The notes under the pieces: model-generated
The model's input: the letters and a program-made list of their open reading frames with translations, nothing else
Database searches by the model: none
What the model was told of the DNA's origin: nothing
Assembly: GCA_038114465.1 (NCBI GenBank)
Contig: JAYNQW010000007.1
Span: 78,002 to 142,001 of the forward strand
Reading direction: 5' to 3'
DNA: 64,000 bases
Origin: CALINB01 sp938045325
Lineage (GTDB): Bacteria > Pseudomonadota > Alphaproteobacteria > Rhodospirillales > CALINB01
Position numbers and translations under genes: made by a program
Part shown: positions 27,265 through 35,778 of the stretch, piece by piece
Layout: the number at the start of each line of letters is the position of its first letter
Position numbering within the stretch: position 1 is the stretch's first letter

Positions 27265-27798
27265 CTATTCCGGCAACGACCACGGTGTGAAGCGGGGAAT
27301 CCAACGCGGCACATTTTCTTTATAGAGCCGGTAATCATCTCCAAATCGACGTTCAAGCTCTGGCTCTTCTATCCAAGGCAGGTAGATCGCATTCGCAAGG
27401 ATAAAAAAAGCCAGCCATGCTGCCATGATCCACGCGTGAAGAATCAACGTTTCGGCAAACAGAACTAAAATCACGCCGCTGATCATCGGATTACGGACAA
27501 ATTGATACGGCCCCTTGATAACAAGCTTTTTCGGTGGGTCCCATGGCGCCAGCGTTCCATCGCCGGTGGTTAAAAAATCTGTGACCGTCCAAGCCATCAA
27601 TACAAAACCGCCGACACAAGCAGCAAAGCTTAACCAGGCTATTCCATCGAGTGTCTCTCTCGGATTGCCCCCCCAGGCGCTGTTCCCGCTCACCCATATT
27701 AAAAAAACCGGTATGACAACCATAACGTTGACCGGCAGGATCAAGATACTCAGCAAGGCTCTTAAGAAAAGCGGCATGCCGATATGATACGAAGACAT
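27265..27798 (-). CDS. Isoprenylcysteine carboxyl methyltransferase / phospholipid methyltransferase family membrane protein
   Basis: A protein of about 177 aa, depending on start (ATG at 27798; a second ATG lies at 27777), with four or five membrane helices. The C-terminal signature of the ICMT/PEMT superfamily is clear: the NPMISG turn, a helix, then EEPELERRFGDDYRLYKENVPRWIPR, where the acidic pair and RFGxxYxxY bind S-adenosylmethionine. The bacterial substrate is unknown; lipids and small thiols are possible. It ends four bases from the convergent NHL gene. Confidence 0.8.
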   Translation of the reverse strand: MSSYHIGMPLFLRALLSILILPVNVMVVIPVFLIWVSGNSAWGGNPRETLDGIAWLSFAACVGGFVLMAWTVTDFLTTGDGTLAPWDPPKKLVIKGPYQFVRNPMISGVILVLFAETLILHAWIMAAWLAFFILANAIYLPWIEEPELERRFGDDYRLYKENVPRWIPRFTPWSLPE

Positions 27799-27829
27799 CA
27801 ACGATAACGCCAGTCAGGTATCCGGCCAT

Positions 27830-27857
27830 TAAAAAACCCGCCCTGAAAGGCGGGTTT
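27830..27857 (-). terminator. Rho-independent terminator of rpmB
   Basis: Read on the minus strand, a 9-bp stem AAACCCGCC/GGCGGGTTT with a 6-base loop runs straight into a T-run (27836-27831). It lies 25 bases after the rpmB stop and separates it from the methyltransferase gene. Confidence 0.88.
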
Positions 27858-27881
27858 GGCATCGAATGAAAAGCAACCGTA

Positions 27882-28175
27882 TTAAGCGGCTTTGACTTCG
27901 ATCGCTTTTTTGATGCGCTTTTTGAGACGGCGGATTTCCGGCGTAAGATCGGATGCGTTGGCTTTCATTAAGAATGAATCCAAACCGCCACGTTTTTCGA
28001 CAGTCCGCACGGTACTTGCCGTTAAGCGCAAACGAACCTGCTGATTGAGAGCATCACTAAACAACGAGATTTGTTGCAGGTTCGGCATAAACCGGCGACG
28101 GGTTTTATTGTGAGCGTGACTGACATTATTGCCGGTCATCACACCCTTACCGGAGAGATCGCAACGCTTGGACAT
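27882..28175 (-). CDS. rpmB: 50S ribosomal protein L28
   Basis: A 97-aa L28. The opening MSKRCDLSGKGVMTGNNVSHAHNKTRRRF is the standard bacterial form, with the GNNVSHAxNKTRR motif that contacts 23S rRNA; the C-terminal half has the alphaproteobacterial VRLRLTASTVRTVEKRGGLDSFL. The first zinc-type cysteine is present in SKRCDLSG, but a complete CxxC set is not, so this looks like the zinc-free form. It is a single-gene unit ending in the strong terminator at 27830-27857. Confidence 0.97.
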   Translation of the reverse strand: MSKRCDLSGKGVMTGNNVSHAHNKTRRRFMPNLQQISLFSDALNQQVRLRLTASTVRTVEKRGGLDSFLMKANASDLTPEIRRLKKRIKKAIEVKAA

Positions 28176-28266
28176 CGTCTAAATTCCTTATTAAATCCTT
28201 TTGGGGCCGGTTTTGGCTTTAACGACCTTTTGAAGGCCGGAGTTGTAGGGAACCCGGGCGGTTTCG

Positions 28267-29496
28267 TCAAGACCGGCCTTGGGATTCTAGCCTTTTTTGC
28301 AGGTTTTGGGCGATTTTTCCAATAAATTCCCGAGTATTCAGCGACCCCTGATCGGGTCCAGCCAGGATCGCTAAATCCTTAGTCATAGCGCCGGATTCAA
28401 TGGTTTTGACACAAACATCCTCAAGAGTTTCCGCAAATGCCTGAACCTCCGGCGTCGCATCAAACTTGCCACGGTAATAAAGCCCCCGGGTCCAGGCAAA
28501 AATCGTTGCTATTGGGTTGGTCGAAGTCTCCTCGCCTTTTTGGTGGCGCCTGAAATGACGCGTAACCGAGCCGTGGGCCGCTTCCGTTTGCACGGTGCCA
28601 CCGTCAGGTGTAACCAGAACCGATGCCATCAAACCCGGCGAGCCAAACCCCTGCGCGGTGATATCGGACATCACGTCGCCGTCGTAATTTTTTGCAGCCC
28701 ACACGAAGCTGCCGCTCGATTTCAGCGCAAACATCACCATGTCGTCGATGATACGAGTCTCGAAGGTTATGTTCTTCGCCTCGAATTGATCTTTAAAATG
28801 ATTATTGAACTCTTCCCAAAAGATTTCGGTGAAACGGCCGTCGTAATCCTTCAGAACGGTATCTTTATGCGAGAAGTAGAGTGGCCAGCCGAGATCAAGT
28901 GCGTGGTTCATACATGCCCGAGCAAAACCGCGGATCGAGTCATCTTCATTGTGCACAACCATTGCAACACCGCTGCCGGGGTAATGATGATGCTCGTGCT
29001 CGATCGCTTCGCTGCCGTCATCCGGCTCGAACCGAACGGTGAGTTTCCCCGGACCGGACACTTTAAAATTCGTCGCCGAATAAATTTCGCCGAAGGCATG
29101 CCGGCCGATCACAAACGGTTTCGTCCAGCCGGGCACGAGCCGCGGGATGTTGTTGCAGATGATCGGCTGGCGGAAGATCGTACCGCCGATGATAGTTCGC
29201 ATCACGCCGTTTGGCGACGGTAATAATTTTTTGAGGTTGTATTCCTCCATGCGAGCCGGGTTAGCGGATACTGTCGCGCATTTAATACCGACATGATGTT
29301 TTTGAATGGCATGGGCCGCATCGACGACGACCTGATTTTCTGTGTCGTCGCGGTTTGTGATCGACAGGTCGAAGTACCGAAGGTCAATATCGACGTAAGG
29401 CATGATCAATTGTTCCTTGATCATGCCCCACATCACGCGCGTCATCTCATCGCCGTCCAACTCGACGATGGGATTCTTGACCTTAATCTTGGCCAT
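28267..29496 (-). CDS. icd: NADP-dependent isocitrate dehydrogenase, dimeric (eukaryote-like) type
   Basis: This enzyme oxidatively decarboxylates isocitrate to 2-oxoglutarate in the TCA cycle. The 409-aa protein belongs to the homodimeric type shared with eukaryotic IDH1/2. Visible features are the N-terminal VKNPIVELDGDEMTRVMW, the TITNRD-like LSITNRDDT, the substrate/metal region RIIDDMVMFALKSSGSFVWAAKNYDGDVMSD, and the NADP site AHGSVTRHFRRHQKGEETSTNPIA. It is located 15 bases downstream of a second, structurally unrelated isocitrate dehydrogenase on the same strand. Confidence 0.96.
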   Translation of the reverse strand: MAKIKVKNPIVELDGDEMTRVMWGMIKEQLIMPYVDIDLRYFDLSITNRDDTENQVVVDAAHAIQKHHVGIKCATVSANPARMEEYNLKKLLPSPNGVMRTIIGGTIFRQPIICNNIPRLVPGWTKPFVIGRHAFGEIYSATNFKVSGPGKLTVRFEPDDGSEAIEHEHHHYPGSGVAMVVHNEDDSIRGFARACMNHALDLGWPLYFSHKDTVLKDYDGRFTEIFWEEFNNHFKDQFEAKNITFETRIIDDMVMFALKSSGSFVWAAKNYDGDVMSDITAQGFGSPGLMASVLVTPDGGTVQTEAAHGSVTRHFRRHQKGEETSTNPIATIFAWTRGLYYRGKFDATPEVQAFAETLEDVCVKTIESGAMTKDLAILAGPDQGSLNTREFIGKIAQNLQKRLESQGRS

Positions 29497-29511
29497 TTTT
29501 AAAAGGCCTCG

Positions 29512-31746
29512 TTAGCCGATAATTCCGTTGAACGTCGCACTCGGACGCATAGCAGCCGACCATTTTTTAGGATCGTTTAGATAATATCCGCCGAGATCGA
29601 CCGGTTTACCTTGCGCTTCCAATAACTCATTGGCGATCTTCTCTTCATTGGCCGTCAATTGCTCGGCAATAGGCGTAAAGTGCGCTTTCAGCTCGGCATC
29701 GTCATCTTGTGCGGCTAAGGCTTGTGCCCAATACAATGTGAGATAGAAATGACTGCCGCGGGTGTCGAGCTCATTGACTTTCCGGCTCGGCGATTTGCTG
29801 TTGTTGAGGATACCTTCGATGGCTTTATCCAAGGTTTCCGCCAGGACTTTCGCTTTGGCGTTTTTAGCATGCTCGGCGTAATGCTCGAAGGAGGCGCCGA
29901 TCGCGGCAAATTCACCGAGGGAATCCCAACGCAGGTGCCCTTCTTCCATCATCTGCTGCACGTGTTTCGGCGCTGAACCGCCCGCGCCCGTTTCAAACAA
30001 GCCGCCGCCTTGCATCAGCGGCACAATGGAAAGCATCTTGGCGCTAGTGCCGAGTTCCAAAATAGGGAACAAGTCGGTTAAATAGTCGCGCAGCACGTTA
30101 CCGGTCACGGAAATCGTGTCTTCGCCCTTTTTCATGCGTTCCAGCGAATAGCGGGTCGCTTCGCGCGGCGCCATGATTTTGATCTCAAGGCCGCTCGTAT
30201 CGTGGTCTTTTAGATAGGTTTCAACCTTGGCAATCAGTTGCGAGTCATGACCGCGGTTTTTATCGAGCCAGAACACCGCCGGCGTTCCGGTCGCGCGCGC
30301 CCGGCGAACGCCGAGGCCGACCCAGTCCTTGACCGGCGCGTCTTTGGTTTGACACATCCGCCAGACATCGCCTGCCTCAACCGCATGCTCGTGCAGCGCC
30401 TTGCCGTCGCCGCCAAGAACACGGATCGTTCCCTTGCCCGAAGCTTCGAAAGTATACGGGTGCGAGCCGTACTCTTCGGCCTTTTGCGCCATCAATCCGA
30501 CGTTCGAGACACTGCCCATGGTTTTCGGATCGAACGCGCCGTTCTCTTTACAGAAATTGACGGTTTCTTCGTAAACGCAGGAATAGCTGCGATCCGGAAT
30601 GACGCACTTCGTATCGTTTTCGCCGCCGTCCGGCCCCCAGGACCGACCGCCGTTCCGAATAATCGCCGGCATGGAGGCGTCGATGATGACGTCACTCGGC
30701 ACATGCAGGTTAGTGATGCCCCGGTCCGAGTTCACCATGTAAAGGTCGGGCTGTGCATCCATACAGGCTTTGACGTCGGCTTCGATTTCGGCCTTTTTGT
30801 CCGCCGGCAGGGATTGGATTTTCGCCGCGATATCGCCGACGCCGTTATTGGGGTCAATGCCTAACTCTTCAAACGTCTTGGCGTGCTTTTCGTATACGTC
30901 TTTAAAGTACGCCATCACCGCATGACCGAATAAAATCGGATCGGAGATTTTCATCATTGTGGCCTTCACATGGAAGGAAAACAGATTGCCCTTTTTGTTG
31001 GCATCCGCCACTTCGGATTCGAGGAACGCGCGCAACGGGCCCGCCTTCATCATCGTCGCATCAATGACGTCGCCGTCATCAAATTTAAGGCCGTCCTTAA
31101 GAACAGTCTCATTACCGCTTTCGTCAACGAAAACGATCTTGCCCGTACCCACGGCGCCGCCGGTAAGGGTCGTTGATTTCTCATTGGCAAAAAAGTCGTC
31201 CGACGACATGGACGTCACTTCCGTTTTCGAGTCTTTTTTCCACTCGCCCATGCGATGGGGGTTATTTTTTGCATAAGCCTTCACCGCATTGGGCGCGCGG
31301 CGATCGGAATTGCCTTGGCGCAGAACTGGGTTCACGGCACTCCCTAAAACGATGCCATATGTTTCTTGAATTTTCTTTTCAGCATCATTTTTCGGCTCTT
31401 CGGGATAATCAGGAACATCGTAACCCTTTTCTTGTAACTCTTTGATCGCGGCTTGCAACTGCGGGATCGAGGCACTGATGTTCGGTAGTTTGATGACGTT
31501 CGCTTGGGGTTCTTCGACAAGCTCACCCAGGATCGACAAATCATCCGACTGTTTTTGTTCCGCCGTCAGCTTTTCGGGAAAATTGGCGATGATACGGCCA
31601 GCCAACGATATATCTTTACGGCCAATGGTAATCCCAGCCGACTTGGCAAAGGTTTGAATGATGGGCAGAAGCGAACCGCTCGCAAGCTCAGGCGCTTCAT
31701 CGACTTTTGTATAAATGATATCCGGTTCTGATTTTTGATCAGCCAT
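29512..31746 (-). CDS. Monomeric NADP-dependent isocitrate dehydrogenase
   Basis: A 744-aa enzyme of the monomeric IDH family, catalysing the same reaction as the neighbouring dimeric enzyme but with a duplicated large-domain fold. The start is taken at MADQKSEPDIIYTKVDEAP, the usual opening; the frame extends 11 codons further upstream. Family marks include GSAVNPVLRQGNSDRRAP (substrate binding), FSFHVKATMMKISDPI, DASMPAIIRNGGRSWGPDG and the C-terminal DTRGSHFYLTLYWAQALA. Only 15 bases separate it from the dimeric icd, so the pair may be one transcript. Confidence 0.96.
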   Translation of the reverse strand: MADQKSEPDIIYTKVDEAPELASGSLLPIIQTFAKSAGITIGRKDISLAGRIIANFPEKLTAEQKQSDDLSILGELVEEPQANVIKLPNISASIPQLQAAIKELQEKGYDVPDYPEEPKNDAEKKIQETYGIVLGSAVNPVLRQGNSDRRAPNAVKAYAKNNPHRMGEWKKDSKTEVTSMSSDDFFANEKSTTLTGGAVGTGKIVFVDESGNETVLKDGLKFDDGDVIDATMMKAGPLRAFLESEVADANKKGNLFSFHVKATMMKISDPILFGHAVMAYFKDVYEKHAKTFEELGIDPNNGVGDIAAKIQSLPADKKAEIEADVKACMDAQPDLYMVNSDRGITNLHVPSDVIIDASMPAIIRNGGRSWGPDGGENDTKCVIPDRSYSCVYEETVNFCKENGAFDPKTMGSVSNVGLMAQKAEEYGSHPYTFEASGKGTIRVLGGDGKALHEHAVEAGDVWRMCQTKDAPVKDWVGLGVRRARATGTPAVFWLDKNRGHDSQLIAKVETYLKDHDTSGLEIKIMAPREATRYSLERMKKGEDTISVTGNVLRDYLTDLFPILELGTSAKMLSIVPLMQGGGLFETGAGGSAPKHVQQMMEEGHLRWDSLGEFAAIGASFEHYAEHAKNAKAKVLAETLDKAIEGILNNSKSPSRKVNELDTRGSHFYLTLYWAQALAAQDDDAELKAHFTPIAEQLTANEEKIANELLEAQGKPVDLGGYYLNDPKKWSAAMRPSATFNGIIG

Positions 31747-31906
31747 TCTAAAACTCCCCAAAATAGGCGAAAGCCACATATCTGTGACGGTATCGGTAAA
31801 TCGCTTTTTTAATTACCTCCCGTGGACCGCGGGAACATACGCAGCAAAACCGCACTTTTCAAGGCCGTTCCCCTGATTAGCGAAGTCCGGCCACCGACCA
31901 TACCGC

Positions 31907-32491
31907 TTAAAGGTGGCTTGTCAGGACTTCTTCTTTTGGAATTGGCGCAGATTCCAGGGCCGGAAGCACAGCTTCGGCAGAATCGACGACCGTATAAAGC
32001 TCCTCAATGGCGGGGTGTGCAAACGCCTGGCCGATCAGGCTCTGGATCAACTTTTCAAACGGCAACCAATAATCATCCACGTTGACGATAACGATCGGTT
32101 TGTCGTGCTGGCGCAGCTGCTTCCACGTAATCACCTCGAAAGTTTCATCCAACGTCCCCAAACCGCCGGGCAGCACGACGACACCATCGGACAATTCAAA
32201 CATTTTGCTTTTGCGCTCATGCATGGAATCCACAACGATCAGCTCATTGACGTTCGATTTTCCGACTTCATATTTCATCAAAAAATCTGGGATGACACCG
32301 ATCACCTCGCCGCCCGCGGCCATAACAGAATCCGCGACCACACCCATCAGGCCGATATTACCGCCGCCGTAAACCAGCCGGATGTTACGCTCGGCCATTA
32401 TCACACCCAGGTCTTCGGCGGCTTTGTGAAATCGCGGATTCGCCCCGACTTTTGAACCGCAAAATACGCTTAATGATCGAATTTCGGCCAT
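31907..32491 (-). CDS. LOG-family cytokinin-riboside-type 5'-monophosphate phosphoribohydrolase
   Basis: A 194-aa enzyme of the LOG (TIGR00730) family, which cleaves N6-modified AMP or plain nucleoside monophosphates into base and ribose 5-phosphate. Key features are the Rossmann start SVFCGSKVGAN, YGGGNIGLMGVVAD, the catalytic MHERK (Arg93) and P108-GGLGTLDE-116. The ATG was chosen because GGTGG lies eight bases upstream and because MAEIRSLSVFCGS is the normal N-terminus. It is sometimes misnamed lysine decarboxylase. It stands alone, divergent from the cytochrome c' genes. Confidence 0.92.
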   Translation of the reverse strand: MAEIRSLSVFCGSKVGANPRFHKAAEDLGVIMAERNIRLVYGGGNIGLMGVVADSVMAAGGEVIGVIPDFLMKYEVGKSNVNELIVVDSMHERKSKMFELSDGVVVLPGGLGTLDETFEVITWKQLRQHDKPIVIVNVDDYWLPFEKLIQSLIGQAFAHPAIEELYTVVDSAEAVLPALESAPIPKEEVLTSHL

Positions 32492-32745
32492 AAATACCAC
32501 CAGCTGGACATGGAAACCCTGCAAGGCGTCGTCGCAGGGACGCCAGACCATAATGAATTCACCGGGCAAGGGAAAGAGCTCACTTCCCTCCTTGCCCAAA
32601 GCAAGGCCGGCTCAGTCATCATTAACGATGTCATTGAATTGCCACATTTTTAGTGTTTTTTAGGGTCGGATCATCATAGGCTATGGATTAATCTGCCTTG
32701 GCATTTTGAACTGCCGTGTTGATCGACGAAGAAAGGACAATCTCT

Positions 32746-33213
32746 ATGCCCAAGTGGTTACATTGGATGTTTGCGGGATTTTTCGTGACAGTCCTGTTAA
32801 CGGCCTCTTACACAGCAATGGCGGATCCTAAAAACGAGATTACCTATCGCCGGGCGACCATGAAGGCGCTTGGCGGGCATATGGGCGCGTTAAATGCCAT
32901 ACTCAGCGGCCGTGTCAAACGCGGCAAAGGCAGCGTCGTTGTTCATGCCCGCGCCATCGGCAATATAGGCAAGCTTTCGCATACCCTTTTTGCCAAAGGC
33001 ACCGACAAAGGCCGGACCCGAGCGAAACCGCAAATTTGGGCGAAACCCAATCAATTCAAACAAGCGATCGCCGCCTTTAAAAAAGCCAGCGCAAAATTGG
33101 CGAGCTCGGCTAATAATCGAGATATGAAGATCGTTAAAAGGGCGTTTAAGGCCGTCACGAAAACCTGCGGCGGCTGCCATAAGACATTCCGCCTGCCCCG
33201 GCGTAAGCGCTGA
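32746..33213 (+). CDS. Cytochrome c' family protein, first copy
   Basis: A 155-aa class II cytochrome c. AAGGA at 32733 supports the ATG at 32746. Residues 1-26 form a signal peptide ending YTAMA. A four-helix bundle follows, starting with the typical YRRATMKALGGHMGAL helix, and the heme site C141-GGCH145 is near the C-terminus as expected for class II. Cytochromes c' bind NO and similar gases in the periplasm. A second gene of the same family follows 158 bases later. Confidence 0.88.
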   Translation: MPKWLHWMFAGFFVTVLLTASYTAMADPKNEITYRRATMKALGGHMGALNAILSGRVKRGKGSVVVHARAIGNIGKLSHTLFAKGTDKGRTRAKPQIWAKPNQFKQAIAAFKKASAKLASSANNRDMKIVKRAFKAVTKTCGGCHKTFRLPRRKR

Positions 33214-33226
33214 TGAGAGCGACCTC

Positions 33227-33246
33227 TACCAATTTATCAATTGGTA
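33227..33246. promoter_or_regulatory. Inverted repeat between the two cytochrome c' genes
   Basis: TACCAATT-TATC-AATTGGTA is a perfect palindrome with 8-base arms, 14 bases after the stop of the first gene. It lacks a T-run, so it is more likely an operator or a processing stem than a terminator. Its role is unknown. Confidence 0.4.
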
Positions 33247-33371
33247 TGGTTTGAGTCCCATTTTTCCAAAGATCACACGAATTTGTAGTGACGCTTTGGA
33301 TGGCTATGCCATAAACCTGCCATAAATATTCGTCATGACTACAAAATCTAACCACTTTTGAAGGGGGAATC

Positions 33372-33881
33372 ATGTTTAAAAAACTAGCTATTGTTACAGG
33401 GATTGTTTTCTCGGTAGCGGCAATCGCCGGCACGACACCCGCATTTGCCGACTCCAAAACCATCGTTAAAACGCAAGACATTCAAATTGCAATAGCGAAA
33501 GGGTTTGGCGAAGCCATTAAAAAACGCCGCACCATTTTCCGCTGCATTGCAACGGGTTTGAAGAAAATCAAAGAAGGCAAGGGTGACGCCAAGAAGAACG
33601 CCCGGCTCGTTTTGAAAAATGCGGCCATGCTCGAGCAAAACCTGAAAGCACTGTTTCCCGCGGGCTCACACAAAGGCAAGACTCGGGCGAAAAAAGCGCT
33701 ATGGGGTGATTGGGATAAATTCGCTAAACAAGCAGCTGCCTTGAAAGCGGGTGCCGCCAAACTCACAGCCATGGATGGCAGCAAAAAAGGCCTCAAGGGC
33801 GTTTATAAAACCTGCAAAGGTTGTCATAAGCCCTTCCGTGGCGAAAAGAACAAAGCCCACGGTAAGGTGAAGTGCAGCTAA
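33372..33881 (+). CDS. Cytochrome c' family protein, second copy
   Basis: A 169-aa class II cytochrome c with a signal peptide (residues 1-26, ending TPAFA), a helical bundle and the heme motif C148-KGCH152 near the C-terminus. A strong AAGGGGG ribosome site precedes the ATG. It differs considerably from the first copy: the first helix has IAKGFGEAIKKRRTIF rather than the usual RxxMK pattern, and it is longer and lysine-rich after the heme, with an extra cysteine in the KVKCS tail. It is followed by a strong terminator. Confidence 0.85.
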   Translation: MFKKLAIVTGIVFSVAAIAGTTPAFADSKTIVKTQDIQIAIAKGFGEAIKKRRTIFRCIATGLKKIKEGKGDAKKNARLVLKNAAMLEQNLKALFPAGSHKGKTRAKKALWGDWDKFAKQAAALKAGAAKLTAMDGSKKGLKGVYKTCKGCHKPFRGEKNKAHGKVKCS

Positions 33882-33913
33882 TATAGAGTACATTATACTT
33901 TAATTTCGATAAG

Positions 33914-33949
33914 CCGGCTCAAGATAAGATCTTGAGCCGGTTTGTTTTT
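33914..33949 (+). terminator. Rho-independent terminator after the cytochrome c' pair
   Basis: A perfect 11-bp stem, CCGGCTCAAGA (33914-33924) and TCTTGAGCCGG (33930-33940) around TAAGA, followed by TTTGTTTTT. Confidence 0.92.
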
Positions 33950-34027
33950 GTCATATTAAGAGCCTATTCATGATATGCTTTTTAATATGCAGCCCCTACC
34001 GATTAACCGGTTTGAGAGACCCCCGTC

Positions 34028-35029
34028 GTGAATCAGCCTATTTTGATCACCATCGCCGGAGTCCTTGCGGTTTCGACCGCCATCGGACTCAACTATTATT
34101 TCTCGGAAGATAAAGCCGAAGAAGCCGCCAAGGATAAAGCCGCACTCAAACAAACGGCCCCGGCCCCCGTTTCAAAACCGAAACCGACATTATTAAAACC
34201 CATCAAGCCGAGCTTCGATGTTGTGCGTGTCAACCCGCAAGGCGACACGGTTATCGCGGGCCGGGCAAAGCCCGGCAGCACGGTCGTTATCCTCGACCGC
34301 GGCAAGGTGATCGGAAAAGTGACCGCCGACAGCCGAGGTGAATGGGTGTTCGTGCCGGATAAACCATTAGCACCAGGCAGCCGGCAACTCAGTCTTGAAA
34401 TGCACGAAGCAGGCAAAGAGCCGGTCAAATCGGAATCCGATGTTGTCCTCGTCGTGCCTGAGCGGCAAAAGGACATCGCCGGGCAGCCGACGGAAAAAGA
34501 AACTCAAGCCTTGGCCCTGAAAGTACCGCGCGAAAGGCCGGGACCGACCAAGGTTCTGCAAAAACCGTCGTCACATAAAGTCGGGGATCTCAGTGTTGAT
34601 ATTGTCGATTACGATGATCAGGGACAACTCAGTATCGGCGGCCAAGCGCCGGCGAATTCGCAATTAAACATATATTTATCCAATCAATTTGTCGGCCGGG
34701 CCAAAGCGGACGATCAAGGCCAGTGGCGGCTTGAGCTTAAAAAACCGGTAAAGCCGGGCCTTTATACATTACGGGTCGATCAGGTCGGCCCCAAAGGCAA
34801 AGTCATTGCGCGGGTCGCCCTTCCCTTTACCCGCTCAACACCGATCACGTCGATGCAGCCAGGTTCATTTGTCATCGTCCAGCCAGGCAACAGTTTATGG
34901 CGTATCGCGCGCCGGAAATATGGTACCGGATTTCAATATTCGGTGATATATGAAGCCAATAAAGATCAAATCAAGGAACCGGATCTTATTTACCCCGGCC
35001 AAATATTTGCCTTACCTACTTCAAAATAA
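34028..35029 (+). CDS. Membrane-anchored LysM domain protein with Ig-like repeats
   Basis: A 333-aa protein starting at a GTG. Residues 3-23 form a membrane anchor. A Pro/Lys-rich linker leads to two similar Ig-like modules, at about 65-140 (GDTVIAGRAKPGSTVVIL...DSRGEWVFVP) and 195-265 (QLSIGGQAPANSQLNIYL...DDQGQWRLEL). The C-terminal 50 residues are a LysM domain (VQPGNSLWRIARRKYG...YPGQIFALP), which binds peptidoglycan. This resembles alphaproteobacterial 'LysM peptidoglycan-binding' envelope proteins of unknown precise role. It precedes psd-pssA by 36 bases. Confidence 0.87.
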   Translation: MNQPILITIAGVLAVSTAIGLNYYFSEDKAEEAAKDKAALKQTAPAPVSKPKPTLLKPIKPSFDVVRVNPQGDTVIAGRAKPGSTVVILDRGKVIGKVTADSRGEWVFVPDKPLAPGSRQLSLEMHEAGKEPVKSESDVVLVVPERQKDIAGQPTEKETQALALKVPRERPGPTKVLQKPSSHKVGDLSVDIVDYDDQGQLSIGGQAPANSQLNIYLSNQFVGRAKADDQGQWRLELKKPVKPGLYTLRVDQVGPKGKVIARVALPFTRSTPITSMQPGSFVIVQPGNSLWRIARRKYGTGFQYSVIYEANKDQIKEPDLIYPGQIFALPTSK

Positions 35030-35065
35030 CGATACATTGTAAACGCTAAACAGACGGAGAATCAC

Positions 35066-35767
35066 GTGCCGCTGCCTTTTGTGCTTAAAACCGTATTCTG
35101 TCCGATCCACCGTGCCGGATGGCCGTTTGTCATCATCTTTAGTGTTGCAACCGTCGGCTTATGGTGGCTTGCCGAACCACTAGGCTGGCTCGGCATTGTC
35201 TTAACGCTATGGTGCATATATTTCTTCCGCGACCCGGAGCGGGTATCACCAACCCGGGATGGCCTCATCATCAGCCCCGCTGACGGCACCGTGCATGTGA
35301 TTGATGAAGCTGTGCCGCCGCCGGAACTTGAAATGGGTGATCAACCGCGGCCCCGGATCGCCATCTTCATGAATGCCTTGAATGTTCACGTCAATCGCAT
35401 CCCGTGTGCGGGAAAAATAGCCAAAGTCAGTTACCGCCCCGGAAAATTTCTTAACGCATCCCTCGATAAGGCGAGTGAAGATAACGAACGCAACAGTGTG
35501 CGCTTAACCCTCGATGACGGCCAGGATATTGCCTTCGTGCAAATCGCCGGGCTTATTGCCCGGCGTATCCTATGTGACATCAAAGAAGGTGAAACCGTGC
35601 AAACCGGCGAGAGATTTGGTATGATCCGCTTCGGCAGCCGGGTGGAAGTGTTTATGCCGACTGGGGTTCACGCACTCGTTGCCGTTGGTCAAACCGCTAT
35701 CGCCGGAGAAACCGTGTTGGCTGACCGCGCCAGTCAAGAACCGGCACGCCATGGAGAAGCCCGCTGA
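35066..35767 (+). CDS. psd: Phosphatidylserine decarboxylase
   Basis: Psd makes phosphatidylethanolamine from phosphatidylserine using a self-generated pyruvoyl group. The 233-aa protein (GTG start, GGAG upstream) is the short, type II-like form. Two N-terminal hydrophobic stretches anchor it; FFRDPER and SPADG are conserved; FMNALNVHVNRIP includes the catalytic His region. The self-cleavage site is the Gly190-Ser191 pair in IRFGSRVEVF. It is followed 11 bases later by pssA, so both steps of PE synthesis are in one operon. Confidence 0.95.
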   Translation: MPLPFVLKTVFCPIHRAGWPFVIIFSVATVGLWWLAEPLGWLGIVLTLWCIYFFRDPERVSPTRDGLIISPADGTVHVIDEAVPPPELEMGDQPRPRIAIFMNALNVHVNRIPCAGKIAKVSYRPGKFLNASLDKASEDNERNSVRLTLDDGQDIAFVQIAGLIARRILCDIKEGETVQTGERFGMIRFGSRVEVFMPTGVHALVAVGQTAIAGETVLADRASQEPARHGEAR

Positions 35768-35778
35768 AGGAGCTACAC

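Noticed and set aside
30238..30864. Plus-strand ORF of 208 codons opposite the monomeric isocitrate dehydrogenase
   Set aside because: Antisense to conserved catalytic segments of the dehydrogenase; no family resemblance.
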